A stretch of 14,926 nt of DNA from Candidatus Aminicenantota bacterium. Lineage in GTDB: Bacteria; Acidobacteriota; Aminicenantia; UBA2199. Both the position numbers and the translations under genes were made by a program. The notes below the pieces were generated by a model, which was given only the letters and a program-made list of their open reading frames with translations, had not been told where the DNA came from and made no database searches. The stretch is taken from positions 7,808,407 through 7,823,332 of the forward strand of contig CP070627.1 in NCBI GenBank assembly GCA_020355945.1, read 5' to 3'. This document shows, piece after piece, positions 1-7,320 of the stretch. Each line of letters begins with the position of its first letter. Position 1 is the stretch's first letter.

Positions 1-1809
1 ACTAACCTGCCGCGATAAAACCGGATACTCCGAACCATAATTCCTCTCCTCCACCCTTAACACCCTGGGCTCATACACCGACCGAATACCAAAATACGCC
101 TCAAACTCATGGTATTTGTAAGCCTGCTTGATACCCTCTTTTAAGTAAATTAAATCCAACTTTTTTTGAATTTCCACCACCTTTTCACCATCCTTTAAAA
201 TAGAAAAATGAAGCAATACACGATTCTCCAGGTTCAAAGGTTTAAACCGAAAATAAATATAATCACTGCCGCACTGCGGTTCAACCAATTGGGATTCCTC
301 TCCCTGGATCACTTTTAATACAAGGTTTCCAGAAGATAATTCGCTGTGATTTATTTTTAAAAATACCTCATCCCGGTTAAGAACAATATCAAAATCAATA
401 TCCGTAAAACCAGCTAAATGACCCTTTTCTACTAAATACCGTTTTTTGAAATAAAGTACCTTGTGAGCATAAAAATCAAAGTCAATATAAGAAACTTCAT
501 CCGATACGCCCTTCAATATCAACGGTTTGGTTTCGCTGATGCGATGATAATCCAGGGTGCCTGAAGATATTTTCTTATGATGGAAATCAAATACATTGAT
601 TTCTATTTCCCCCGGGGGCGAAGGTTCAGCTACCAATTTCTCAATCTCAAACAATAATTGCTCCCCTGTTTCATTTTTCCTTAAATTGGAAATGATAAAC
701 CCGGGTTTTTGTACTTTGTGAAAAGGAACCACACCAGCGGAAATATTATTATGATTATCCGTAACCATGATCCGCAGCGTATGCTTCCCGTGGTCCAGGT
801 TTTCAAGCACCTGGCTGATAGATACATTCTTTTTCTCTAATACAAATCCCTCCTGGGAGAAGAGATTGAAAAAATAGGACCCGGGACCTGAATAATACAT
901 ATCATACACAAATCCCAGTTGATTGTTGTCATCCCCCTCAAATCGATCGAAATTTAATTGAAAGTAATGGATATCGTCAATGAAAACAGATATGGCATAA
1001 GGAACCACTCGTTTCCCGGTATCGGATATATCATAGGCATTCAATACCACATCAAATCCGCCGGTGATGAGAAGGGGTTTTTGAGAAACATAATAACCAT
1101 TGCTTTTCTTTTGGAAGTTGATGAGGGTTTCGCCAATGGTGCCGTTGATTGAAGCATGGTCCCGGTTCCTTATCAATAATTTATTCAAAACAGGAAAGTT
1201 GTTGTCCCTGGCAGGAAATTGGATTAATTGAAAAGGATTAACAGCAGCGTAATGTTTATCCCGGATTTCCAGGTGAAGATGAGGGAACCCGGACCCGGTT
1301 TCGCCAGAATAACCAATGATCTGCCCCTGGTTATAACGCAGCGGTTTTTTTAAGAAATAATTGCCAAAATATTTTTTTTTATTCAATTGCTGTACGCGTT
1401 TTAAAAGTTCTTCCAGTTTTTTTTCAAATCGGTCCAGGTGAAAGTAAATAGAGGTATTGCCGTCATCATGTTTGAGATAAAGACCCCTACCGCTTCCCCG
1501 TTTCACCATGCGAATTTTATAGATATACCCGTCAGCAATGGCATAGACCGGGTACCCGGTCTTTTTATAGGTGCGTAAATCACAACCGGCATGAAAATGA
1601 TTGGAACGAAACTCCTGGAAAGAAGAACTGTAACCATTATTGATATTCAAAGGCCACCGGTATTTTCCTGTTGTTTGATTTTCGGTAATTTGCGTCTGCG
1701 TCTCAACCTGGTTTTTCTCCTTTTTTGTTGTGGTTTTTTTATCATATTGGGCGCTGATTCCCAAAGCCAGGCTGAGAATGAAAATGAATATGTAACAATT
1801 ATATTTCAT
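1..1809 (-). CDS. Secreted M23-family metallopeptidase with long C-terminal extension (partial, 3' end outside window)
   Basis: An open frame runs without a stop from the ATG at 1809 to the left edge (603 codons); the C-terminus is missing. Residues 1-21 form a signal peptide (MKYN, a hydrophobic stretch, then GISAQ), so the protein is exported. Residues ~50-185 are an M23/LytM-type peptidase domain: HAGCD (H73, D77) is the first zinc-ligand motif, YFHL (H124) the usual catalytic His region, and PHLHLEIR (H177, H179) the HxH motif. All expected metal-binding and catalytic residues are present, so an active peptidoglycan-type endopeptidase is likely. The remaining ~420 residues are rich in beta-strand-like, Ig-like sequence of unknown role; most M23 proteins lack so long a tail. 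No Shine-Dalgarno is visible before the ATG. It lies downstream of the KamA-like gene on the same strand, 182 bp away, and may be read from it. The fold and motifs are secure; the substrate is inferred from the family. Confidence 0.88.
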   Translation of the reverse strand, partial: MKYNCYIFIFILSLALGISAQYDKKTTTKKEKNQVETQTQITENQTTGKYRWPLNINNGYSSSFQEFRSNHFHAGCDLRTYKKTGYPVYAIADGYIYKIRMVKRGSGRGLYLKHDDGNTSIYFHLDRFEKKLEELLKRVQQLNKKKYFGNYFLKKPLRYNQGQIIGYSGETGSGFPHLHLEIRDKHYAAVNPFQLIQFPARDNNFPVLNKLLIRNRDHASINGTIGETLINFQKKSNGYYVSQKPLLITGGFDVVLNAYDISDTGKRVVPYAISVFIDDIHYFQLNFDRFEGDDNNQLGFVYDMYYSGPGSYFFNLFSQEGFVLEKKNVSISQVLENLDHGKHTLRIMVTDNHNNISAGVVPFHKVQKPGFIISNLRKNETGEQLLFEIEKLVAEPSPPGEIEINVFDFHHKKISSGTLDYHRISETKPLILKGVSDEVSYIDFDFYAHKVLYFKKRYLVEKGHLAGFTDIDFDIVLNRDEVFLKINHSELSSGNLVLKVIQGEESQLVEPQCGSDYIYFRFKPLNLENRVLLHFSILKDGEKVVEIQKKLDLIYLKEGIKQAYKYHEFEAYFGIRSVYEPRVLRVEERNYGSEYPVLSRQVS

Positions 1810-1858
1810 AAGTCAACGATTTTAACTGATTTCCCGATAGAATTCAAGGGAGGGGAAT

Positions 1859-1961
1859 GGGGAGATGGGGTAATGGGAATAGGATTGATATTGCATGGAT
1901 GCATGCAACCACTCATGACCACTGACAGTTCTCCACCCCTCTCCCATCACCCCACCTCCCC
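1859..1961 (-). repeat. Long G-rich inverted repeat with nested hairpin between KamA-like and M23 genes
   Basis: Positions 1859-1878 and 1942-1961 are inverted copies of a 20-bp G-rich sequence matching at 18 of 20 positions. In the minus-strand transcript both mismatches become G-U wobbles, so the full 20-bp stem can pair; in the plus-strand transcript they would be A-C mismatches. The 63-nt loop contains a second perfect inverted repeat, TTGCATG (1891-1897) / CATGCAA (1902-1908). There is no T-run after the stem, so a classical intrinsic terminator is not supported. An attenuating or stabilising RNA structure in the KamA-to-M23 transcript is the most economical reading. Confidence 0.6.
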
Positions 1962-1962
1962 A

Positions 1963-1990
1963 CTACCTACTACCTACTACTTACTACCTA
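1963..1990. repeat. Heptanucleotide tandem repeat (CTACCTA)n
   Basis: Four tandem 7-bp units (CTACCTA, CTACCTA, CTACTTA, CTACCTA) stop 1 bp short of the KamA-like stop codon at 1992-1994. It resembles the short tandem heptamer repeats found between genes in several bacterial groups. A second, unrelated heptamer array lies at 7251-7303. Confidence 0.7.
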
Positions 1991-1991
1991 C

Positions 1992-3842
1992 TCAGTAATA
2001 ATACCAGATACTCCTGTATTCTTCGGGGTCTTCGCCTCTTTCGCTTAGTTTTTCCAGGTAGCTTCGAATGGTGACATCGGTATAGATATAAGGAGCCACG
2101 GCGCGGATATTTTTTTCCCAGGGGTGGAAGGCATAGACCCGTTCTCCTCCGGGGCGTATTGAGATCAGTTCGTGGTCTTGCCAGGCGCGCAAGTGATTTT
2201 TTCCTAAAAAGGGGACATTAAAGACCGGTTCATCGGTTCGGAAGATACCCGGTAGTATGCGTGCTTCTTCTTTTCGTTCCTGGAGAATGCGTGCCACTGG
2301 CACGGAGTAATCTGCCATTTCGGATTTTCCTTTCATATTAAACACATAATAGGGGTTGATGCCAATCTTTTTTAAGGCGATTCGCAGGGCCACGCTTTCA
2401 AACTTGCGGCTGTTGGCAAAGGTAAAGACCTGTTGGTTATAAATCATGAGTCCCCGTTTTCGCAATTTATCGCATGCATCCGCAGTCTCGCGGCATATTT
2501 CGTAAGGATGCTCGAAATGAGTAACCATGTAAATGGTGCGCCGGCCAGGTTCATGGTACCTGGTTAAAATATCCAGTAGTTCATCATCCAGCCGCTGGGG
2601 AACCGTCACCAGGGAACGACTGGCAATGCGAATACTTTTCAGGTGAGGAATCTCGGCCAATTGCGATAAGATATCATTTATAAAGGAATTACCCATAATC
2701 AACGGGTCACCACCGGTGACCAACAGGTCCATCATTTGCTCATGTTTGGCTATCCATTTGATGGCTTTTTCAATCGCAATTTTTGAAACTTTGACCCTTT
2801 CAACAAAAGGTGAGGTGATTTCCCAGTTCCTCTGGCAGTAGACGCAAATTTGGGGACAGGTGTCTACCGGCTTCAAAATAGCCACTTTAGGGTATCGCCG
2901 GGTAATCAGGTCACAGGGTGATGTATCTTGTTCCTTCATAAAATCAAACTTAACCGCCCTGTCTTTTTTATTGGAAATCATGGCTTCGGTATAGCTTATG
3001 GGAGGGAATACCTGTCTTCGCACCGCATAATCATAACTGGTGGGTTCTTCATCCATTAAATGCAAGTAATGGGGGGTAATGGCGAAAGGAATATTATTTT
3101 CAATGGAAAGACGGATGGATTTCTCTTGCTCTTCGGTGATTTTTACCACTTGTTTTAACTTCTCCAGGCCTTTTTCGTTCCTGATGATATTTTTATAATG
3201 CCATTTATAGTCCTGCCAATCCTCTTCCGCGGCGTTAAAGGCTTTTAAGACACGTTTTTTGTTTTCTTCTCTTTGTTTCTCAATGTGGGGCTGCAGGCCG
3301 TCGGGATACCTGACCAGGTGCAAATCCACTCGTCTTCCCATGTCATCCAGGAAATCAGAGCGTTTGCTGGCTGCTTCTCGACCGGTATACATTTCAAAAT
3401 CCGGTGATACGGACCCTTCCATCAAATGAGAAGGATAGACAAAGGTATGCCCTTTGATGGCCCTGAAAAGATGCTGAAACTCATCGATAAAATCTTCTGC
3501 CACTTCACTGTCCCCATTGCGTGCCGCTTTCCACAAGTACTCCAGTGGTGACGTATTGGCAATTCGCTCGAAGCGTTTGGAAAACAGGTTTTTTAATACC
3601 ACCAGGGCATGTTTAAATAAAACAAATTCGGCATTGGAGAGTTCGTAAAAATCATTGCGAAAGGCCATTTCCGTAGCGTTAAGGTAATTCATTATTTTTG
3701 ACCGGCAGGCCTCGAGGGTGGCGCTTTCTTTTAAAAGCAAAAAGATATCCGGGGCCGCATGCCAGCACCTTTTCCAGCGCCTGGCCATTTTATCGAAATC
3801 AAATATTATTGAATCCTTTTCCTCAAATTTTTCTTTCTTCAT
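1992..3842 (-). CDS. KamA-family radical SAM/PLP 2,3-aminomutase, possibly acting on glutamate
   Basis: A 616-residue protein. Residues ~205-580 match the lysine 2,3-aminomutase family: the EDWQDYKWH entry segment, AITPHYL at 254-260, the radical-SAM cluster motif C329-x3-C333-x2-C336, and TGGDPL at 376-381. K548 in LGKNHL fits the PLP-binding lysine: it lies about 212 residues after the last cluster Cys, against about 205 in lysine 2,3-aminomutase. The lysine-binding Asp293 of that enzyme aligns with K504, and Asp330 with F541 or, allowing one gap, N542. Glutamate 2,3-aminomutase has Lys and Asn at these places, so a glutamate-like substrate is possible. Residues 1-200 are an extra, probably helical, region not found in ordinary KamA (~400-470 aa). 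AAGGAC precedes the ATG. No beta-lysine acetyltransferase gene is nearby. The family is secure; the substrate is inference. Confidence 0.85.
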   Translation of the reverse strand: MKKEKFEEKDSIIFDFDKMARRWKRCWHAAPDIFLLLKESATLEACRSKIMNYLNATEMAFRNDFYELSNAEFVLFKHALVVLKNLFSKRFERIANTSPLEYLWKAARNGDSEVAEDFIDEFQHLFRAIKGHTFVYPSHLMEGSVSPDFEMYTGREAASKRSDFLDDMGRRVDLHLVRYPDGLQPHIEKQREENKKRVLKAFNAAEEDWQDYKWHYKNIIRNEKGLEKLKQVVKITEEQEKSIRLSIENNIPFAITPHYLHLMDEEPTSYDYAVRRQVFPPISYTEAMISNKKDRAVKFDFMKEQDTSPCDLITRRYPKVAILKPVDTCPQICVYCQRNWEITSPFVERVKVSKIAIEKAIKWIAKHEQMMDLLVTGGDPLIMGNSFINDILSQLAEIPHLKSIRIASRSLVTVPQRLDDELLDILTRYHEPGRRTIYMVTHFEHPYEICRETADACDKLRKRGLMIYNQQVFTFANSRKFESVALRIALKKIGINPYYVFNMKGKSEMADYSVPVARILQERKEEARILPGIFRTDEPVFNVPFLGKNHLRAWQDHELISIRPGGERVYAFHPWEKNIRAVAPYIYTDVTIRSYLEKLSERGEDPEEYRSIWYYY

Positions 3843-3877
3843 TTTTTGTCCTTACTTTTTTTAAAAGCTATACTTAT

Positions 3878-3906
3878 AATATAATATAATCTCAAAAAAA
3901 AATCAA
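3878..3906 (-). promoter_or_regulatory. Probable promoter of the KamA-like gene
   Basis: On the minus strand, TTGATT (3906-3901), a 17-bp spacer and TATATT (3883-3878). The predicted start near 3871 gives a leader of about 29 nt, with AAGGAC before the ATG at 3842. Confidence 0.5.
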
Positions 3907-3932
3907 TTAGCCCGGGATTATTTTCAACTCAT

Positions 3933-3961
3933 TTGATTTAAAACCATTTATCCTTTATAAT
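3933..3961 (+). promoter_or_regulatory. Probable promoter of the MFS gene
   Basis: TTGATT (3933-3938), a 17-bp spacer, then a perfect TATAAT (3956-3961). The predicted start near 3968 gives a ~37-nt leader that includes the AGGAG ribosome-binding site before 4005. It is divergent from the KamA-like promoter. Confidence 0.6.
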
Positions 3962-4004
3962 ACGGTTTACAATTTAGCAAAGAAATGACAAAAAGGAGTA
4001 ATCA

Positions 4005-5384
4005 ATGATTGACACAATGCAAGAACGTCAAAAAAAGCTTATTAGATGGGGATTCCTTCTTCTAATGGGTTTTGTTATCGCTGCAAATTATTATGCTTAC
4101 GATGCCATGTCATCTATTAAATCGGTCTTGCAGACGGAGTTGGGGATTAGTTCTACAGACTATGGACTTATTGTGTCTTTTTATGGCTTCCCTAATACGT
4201 TTCTCCTGATGACGGTTTTTGGCGGTATATTTTTGGACCGCTTCGGAATCCGCAAGACCGGGTTTTTGTTTACTTTATTTTGTGCGTTAGGGGTTTTTAT
4301 TACCGCTTATGGGGCCAGTGATATTTTTCGCAGCGGCGGGTTCGGTTATTCATGGTTTAAATCCTTCTTGCCCCAGTACTCTCCTGAACTTAAAATGATG
4401 GTGTTGGGAAGGCTTCTTTATGGCCTGGGCGCGGAAACCAGTATTGTGGTGATTAATAAAGTCCTGGTCAAATGGTTTAAAGGTAAAGAACTCTCTTTTG
4501 CCTTTGCCATCAACCTGGCGATTGCACGATTGGGAACTGCCGCAGCTTTGATTTTATCTCCTATCCTCATCGAAACCAATACCGGATGGACCCTGGCACT
4601 CTGGGTGGCTGCTTTGTTGATGGGGATCGCTTTAATGCTTTTCATTGTATATATGGTTTATGATAAAAAATACACCCCCGCTGAGAAAAAAGGGTCGCTG
4701 TTGGCTGCGGATGAACGATTCAAAATCGGAGATATTGTTGATTTGCTTAAAAATAAATCCTTTCTCCTGATATCTTTACTGTGCGTTACTTTTTATTCGG
4801 CGGTCTTTCCATTCCAGGCCTACTGCCCGGATTTCCTTCATAATAAATTCGGTGTTTCCCTTAAATTGAGCGGGATACTTTCCAGTTTGATTATATGGGG
4901 AACGATTGTATTTACACCCATCTTTGGATATTTCGTAGATAAGAGAGGGAAACGGGCGACACTGATGTTCTATGGCGCAGGCATGCTGTTAATTGCCCAC
5001 CTGGTACTCTCCCTGACTTATTTAACCCCTTACATTGCCATGTTTATTATCGGTATTGGTTTTTCTTTGGTGCCGGCTGCAATGTGGCCGGCGGTGGCCA
5101 AGATCGTGGAAGAAAAACGCCTGGGCACCGCTTACGGTATCATGACTTCCATTCAAAACCTCGGCCTATTTGCCTTCCCTATCATTGCCGGTGCTATAAC
5201 CGACGCTGTTAACAAAAATATCACGCCGGAAATGCTAAAACAAGGCGCCGCACTCGATTATACCTATACGATTATCATGTTTGCCGGCTTGGGGTTACTG
5301 GGATTCCTCTTTGCTTACCTCTTAAAACGATATGACGGGAAAAGACCCGATCATCCCCTGGAAATGCCGGAAATGGAAGATTAA
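4005..5384 (+). CDS. Major facilitator superfamily (MFS) transporter
   Basis: A 459-residue integral membrane protein with about 12 hydrophobic segments, the normal size and topology for an MFS carrier. The loop between helices 2 and 3 carries the family signature (GGIFLDRFGIRKTG, residues 73-86), and the second half repeats a similar motif (DKRGKR, near residue 312). The N-terminus is cytoplasmic and charged (QERQKK). The ATG at 4005 is supported by an AGGAG about 6 nt upstream. The last codon abuts the stop codon of the convergent PqqD-like gene with no gap, so neither gene has room for its own terminator between them. The substrate cannot be told from the sequence, and neither flanking gene points clearly to one. 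Confidence 0.88.
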   Translation: MIDTMQERQKKLIRWGFLLLMGFVIAANYYAYDAMSSIKSVLQTELGISSTDYGLIVSFYGFPNTFLLMTVFGGIFLDRFGIRKTGFLFTLFCALGVFITAYGASDIFRSGGFGYSWFKSFLPQYSPELKMMVLGRLLYGLGAETSIVVINKVLVKWFKGKELSFAFAINLAIARLGTAAALILSPILIETNTGWTLALWVAALLMGIALMLFIVYMVYDKKYTPAEKKGSLLAADERFKIGDIVDLLKNKSFLLISLLCVTFYSAVFPFQAYCPDFLHNKFGVSLKLSGILSSLIIWGTIVFTPIFGYFVDKRGKRATLMFYGAGMLLIAHLVLSLTYLTPYIAMFIIGIGFSLVPAAMWPAVAKIVEEKRLGTAYGIMTSIQNLGLFAFPIIAGAITDAVNKNITPEMLKQGAALDYTYTIIMFAGLGLLGFLFAYLLKRYDGKRPDHPLEMPEMED

Positions 5385-5738
5385 TTATTCATGATAACTT
5401 CTTAAACGGATAAATTTATGTTGTGAAAGAATGGAGAGGAATTTTGTCAGCCGTTCATACAACTGGTGAGTGGCTTCTTGTTTTTCTTCTTCCAATAATT
5501 TCCCGATCCGCTCTACAGTGGTGCTGCCGTCTATCAGGTCCCAGACTTTAGACCCCAGGGAATCCAGGTGTATTTTGATAAACTCCGATCTGCCCAGTTT
5601 TAAGGCGATTTTTTTCATGAAGGGATTTTTAAACCGGGGGACCACCAGGGAGGTCCTGCCGTCCTCGGTCTTTTCCCATTGACAATTTTTTTCCGGAATT
5701 AAATCCAAAAAATTAACTTTTTTATCGATCTTTGCCAT
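5385..5738 (-). CDS. PqqD-like protein (RiPP recognition element fold), stand-alone
   Basis: A 117-residue cytosolic protein with no signal or membrane segment. Residues ~55-112 match the PqqD family: HLDSLGSKVWDLIDG (57-71) followed by STTVERIGKLL, and a C-terminal helix with FLSILSQHKFIRL. The N-terminal part (LLDLIPEKN-like, NCQWE, VPRFKNPF) resembles the longer PqqD-like proteins found outside PQQ operons. In RiPP pathways this fold binds a leader peptide and presents it to a radical SAM enzyme. Here no precursor peptide, SPASM protein or other maturase is adjacent; the only radical SAM gene in the window is the KamA-like one, 1.5 kb away and of a different type. The function is therefore unknown. 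The promoter upstream is near-perfect. The ribosome-binding site is weak. Confidence 0.75.
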   Translation of the reverse strand: MAKIDKKVNFLDLIPEKNCQWEKTEDGRTSLVVPRFKNPFMKKIALKLGRSEFIKIHLDSLGSKVWDLIDGSTTVERIGKLLEEEKQEATHQLYERLTKFLSILSQHKFIRLRSYHE

Positions 5739-5785
5739 TGATCTGATTCTCTTTCTTCTTTTGAAGATAAAACTGCAAAAATAGA

Positions 5786-5814
5786 ATTATACAAACAATA
5801 ATAAAAATGTCAAT
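5786..5814 (-). promoter_or_regulatory. Consensus promoter of the PqqD-like gene
   Basis: On the minus strand, TTGACA (5814-5809), a 17-bp spacer and TATAAT (5791-5786): a full sigma-70-type consensus in both boxes. The predicted start near 5779 gives a ~41-nt leader. Confidence 0.75.
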
Positions 5815-5818
5815 ATAA

Positions 5819-5847
5819 TTGATAATTTTTAAATTTTTCTTTATAAT
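5819..5847 (+). promoter_or_regulatory. Promoter of the FapA-like gene, predicting a near-leaderless mRNA
   Basis: TTGATA (5819-5824), a 17-bp spacer and TATAAT (5842-5847). Only 8 nt separate the -10 box from the ATG at 5856, so transcription should begin near 5854. There is no room for a Shine-Dalgarno, and none is seen. Confidence 0.65.
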
Positions 5848-5855
5848 TATAGGTT

Positions 5856-7232
5856 ATGGTGGAAGAAAGTAATATCAAAATTAGTATTTCTAAGGATGAG
5901 TATTCGGCGCACATGACCGTCACACCGGACCCTAACCTGAAATTAAGCTTGACAGACCTGGGTCCCCTGTTGAAGCAGCAGGGCGTCGTATTCGGGATAA
6001 AAAAAGATGCCCTGATGTCTATCATAGACCGATACAAAAAAAGGACGTATATAGACAATATTTTAGTGGCAGAGGGAATTCGACCCTGCCAAGGCGTCAA
6101 ACCCGCGGTTGAATATAAATTTAAACTCTCCTCCCAACCTAAAACCGATGCCTCGGGACGAATCGATTACCGGGAAATATCAAAAATTTTAAACATAAAA
6201 AAAGGTCAGTTGTTGGCGGTTAAACGAAAACTAAAACCACCCGTCAATGGTGAGACAGTTACGGGGAAACGAACCACGTTCCCGGAAATTGAAGATATTC
6301 CTTTGAAAATAGGGGAGAACGTTGAAAAAGATGAACAAGAGGATTTCATCTATTACCGGGCAGCCAGGGACGGAGCTCTTAAATTCGAGCGTAACACCCT
6401 TTGGGTATTGCCAACCCTGGAAATTAAAGAAGACGTAGATTTTAGTGTGGGTAATGTTTGTTTTAAAGGGGATGTAAAAGTGGCAAGAGATGTATTGCCG
6501 GATTTTATCGTAGAAGCAGAAGGGAAAATTTCCATCCGGGGGGCGGCGATTGCTTGTAAATTGAGCTCAAAAGACACCATTGAAGTGAAAGCCGGTATTG
6601 TGGGGAAAAATAAAGGTGAAGTTGATTCGGGAGAAGATATTACTGCTGCATTTGTTGAAAATGCCAGGTTAAATGCGGAATATGATGTGATGATCAAAAA
6701 CGGTATTATCGGGAGCAAAGTCAGGTGCGGCGGCAGCTTAAAAATGGAAATGCCGCGCTCCCGCATCGTAGGCAGTACGATACAGGCGGCCAGGGGAATT
6801 GTCGCTTATAATGTCGGTTCGCGATTGGATACCTCTACCCGGTTGATCGCCGGTATCTTCCCGGGAAAGGAAGAAGAATATCTAAAAATAAAAAAACACC
6901 TGGTTTCCCGGTTGAATGAGGCCAGAGAAATCGAAAAAAAATACGGACGCTCCATACTGGAAAATAAAAACTTCTCACCAACAGCCTCTCAACAAATGAA
7001 AGAAGATACAGCCAAATGGGACCTGCTCAAAAGAGAAATTCAAAGGGTGCACCAGCGATTAAAGCAAACCGAAGAGGCCATGTATGACTATGGGGCAGTC
7101 ATCCTGGTAAAAGAGACACTCTATCCCCGGGTTTACCTGGAGATCGGGAAATATAAACTAACCACCGGGGAAGAATTCTATAATGTGACGATAAAGTACT
7201 CACCCGAAGAAGACCGCTTAGTGATAGTGTAA
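5856..7232 (+). CDS. FapA family protein (DUF342)
   Basis: A 458-residue cytosolic protein. Residues ~8-95 are an N-terminal domain, followed by the conserved FapA segment with GQLLAVKRKLKPPVNGETV at 117-135. Residues ~195-330 are a run of short beta-strand repeats rich in Gly and Val (for example GNVCFKGDVKV and GIIGSKVRCGG), as in the right-handed beta-helix of this family. Residues ~338-408 are charged and helical, probably a coiled coil. The family is named for a Vibrio protein that helps place the polar flagellum, but DUF342 proteins also occur in bacteria without flagella. No flagellar gene is present here, so the role is open. The -10 box ends 8 nt before the ATG, predicting a leaderless or near-leaderless message. 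An internal start is less likely because residues 1-60 fit the family. Confidence 0.85.
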   Translation: MVEESNIKISISKDEYSAHMTVTPDPNLKLSLTDLGPLLKQQGVVFGIKKDALMSIIDRYKKRTYIDNILVAEGIRPCQGVKPAVEYKFKLSSQPKTDASGRIDYREISKILNIKKGQLLAVKRKLKPPVNGETVTGKRTTFPEIEDIPLKIGENVEKDEQEDFIYYRAARDGALKFERNTLWVLPTLEIKEDVDFSVGNVCFKGDVKVARDVLPDFIVEAEGKISIRGAAIACKLSSKDTIEVKAGIVGKNKGEVDSGEDITAAFVENARLNAEYDVMIKNGIIGSKVRCGGSLKMEMPRSRIVGSTIQAARGIVAYNVGSRLDTSTRLIAGIFPGKEEEYLKIKKHLVSRLNEAREIEKKYGRSILENKNFSPTASQQMKEDTAKWDLLKREIQRVHQRLKQTEEAMYDYGAVILVKETLYPRVYLEIGKYKLTTGEEFYNVTIKYSPEEDRLVIV

Positions 7233-7236
7233 GCGG
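7214..7236 (+). terminator. Hairpin over the FapA stop codon (possible weak terminator)
   Basis: A perfect 7-bp inverted repeat, CCGCTTA (7214-7220) and TAAGCGG (7230-7236), with a 9-nt loop. The right arm includes the TAA stop of the FapA-like gene. The U-rich tract starts only about 15 nt later, in the heptamer array, so it is not a canonical intrinsic terminator. Confidence 0.3.
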
Positions 7237-7250
7237 CCCATAAAGTAGTA

Positions 7251-7303
7251 TTTGTAATTTGTGGTTTGTATTTTGTTTGTGATTTGTAATTTGTAATTTG
7301 TAA
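7251..7303. repeat. Degenerate heptanucleotide tandem repeat (TTTGTAA)n
   Basis: Consecutive units TTTGTAA, TTTGTGG and TTTGTAT, an irregular middle, then three perfect TTTGTAA units at 7283-7303. It fills most of the 88-bp gap between the two convergent genes. Unit length equals that of the array at 1963-1990, but the sequence differs. Confidence 0.75.
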
Positions 7304-7320
7304 TTTTATTATTGGGATTA

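Noticed and set aside
958..1152. Plus-strand frame of 64 codons
   Set aside because: It is entirely antisense to the M23 gene, with no ribosome-binding site or recognisable product.
1591..1998. Plus-strand frame of 135 codons
   Set aside because: It lies mostly opposite the M23 gene, whose motifs are clear on the minus strand, and its end is coded by the heptamer repeat.
5382..5387. Terminator between the convergent MFS and PqqD-like genes
   Set aside because: The stop codons are adjacent and no hairpin with a T-run is seen.
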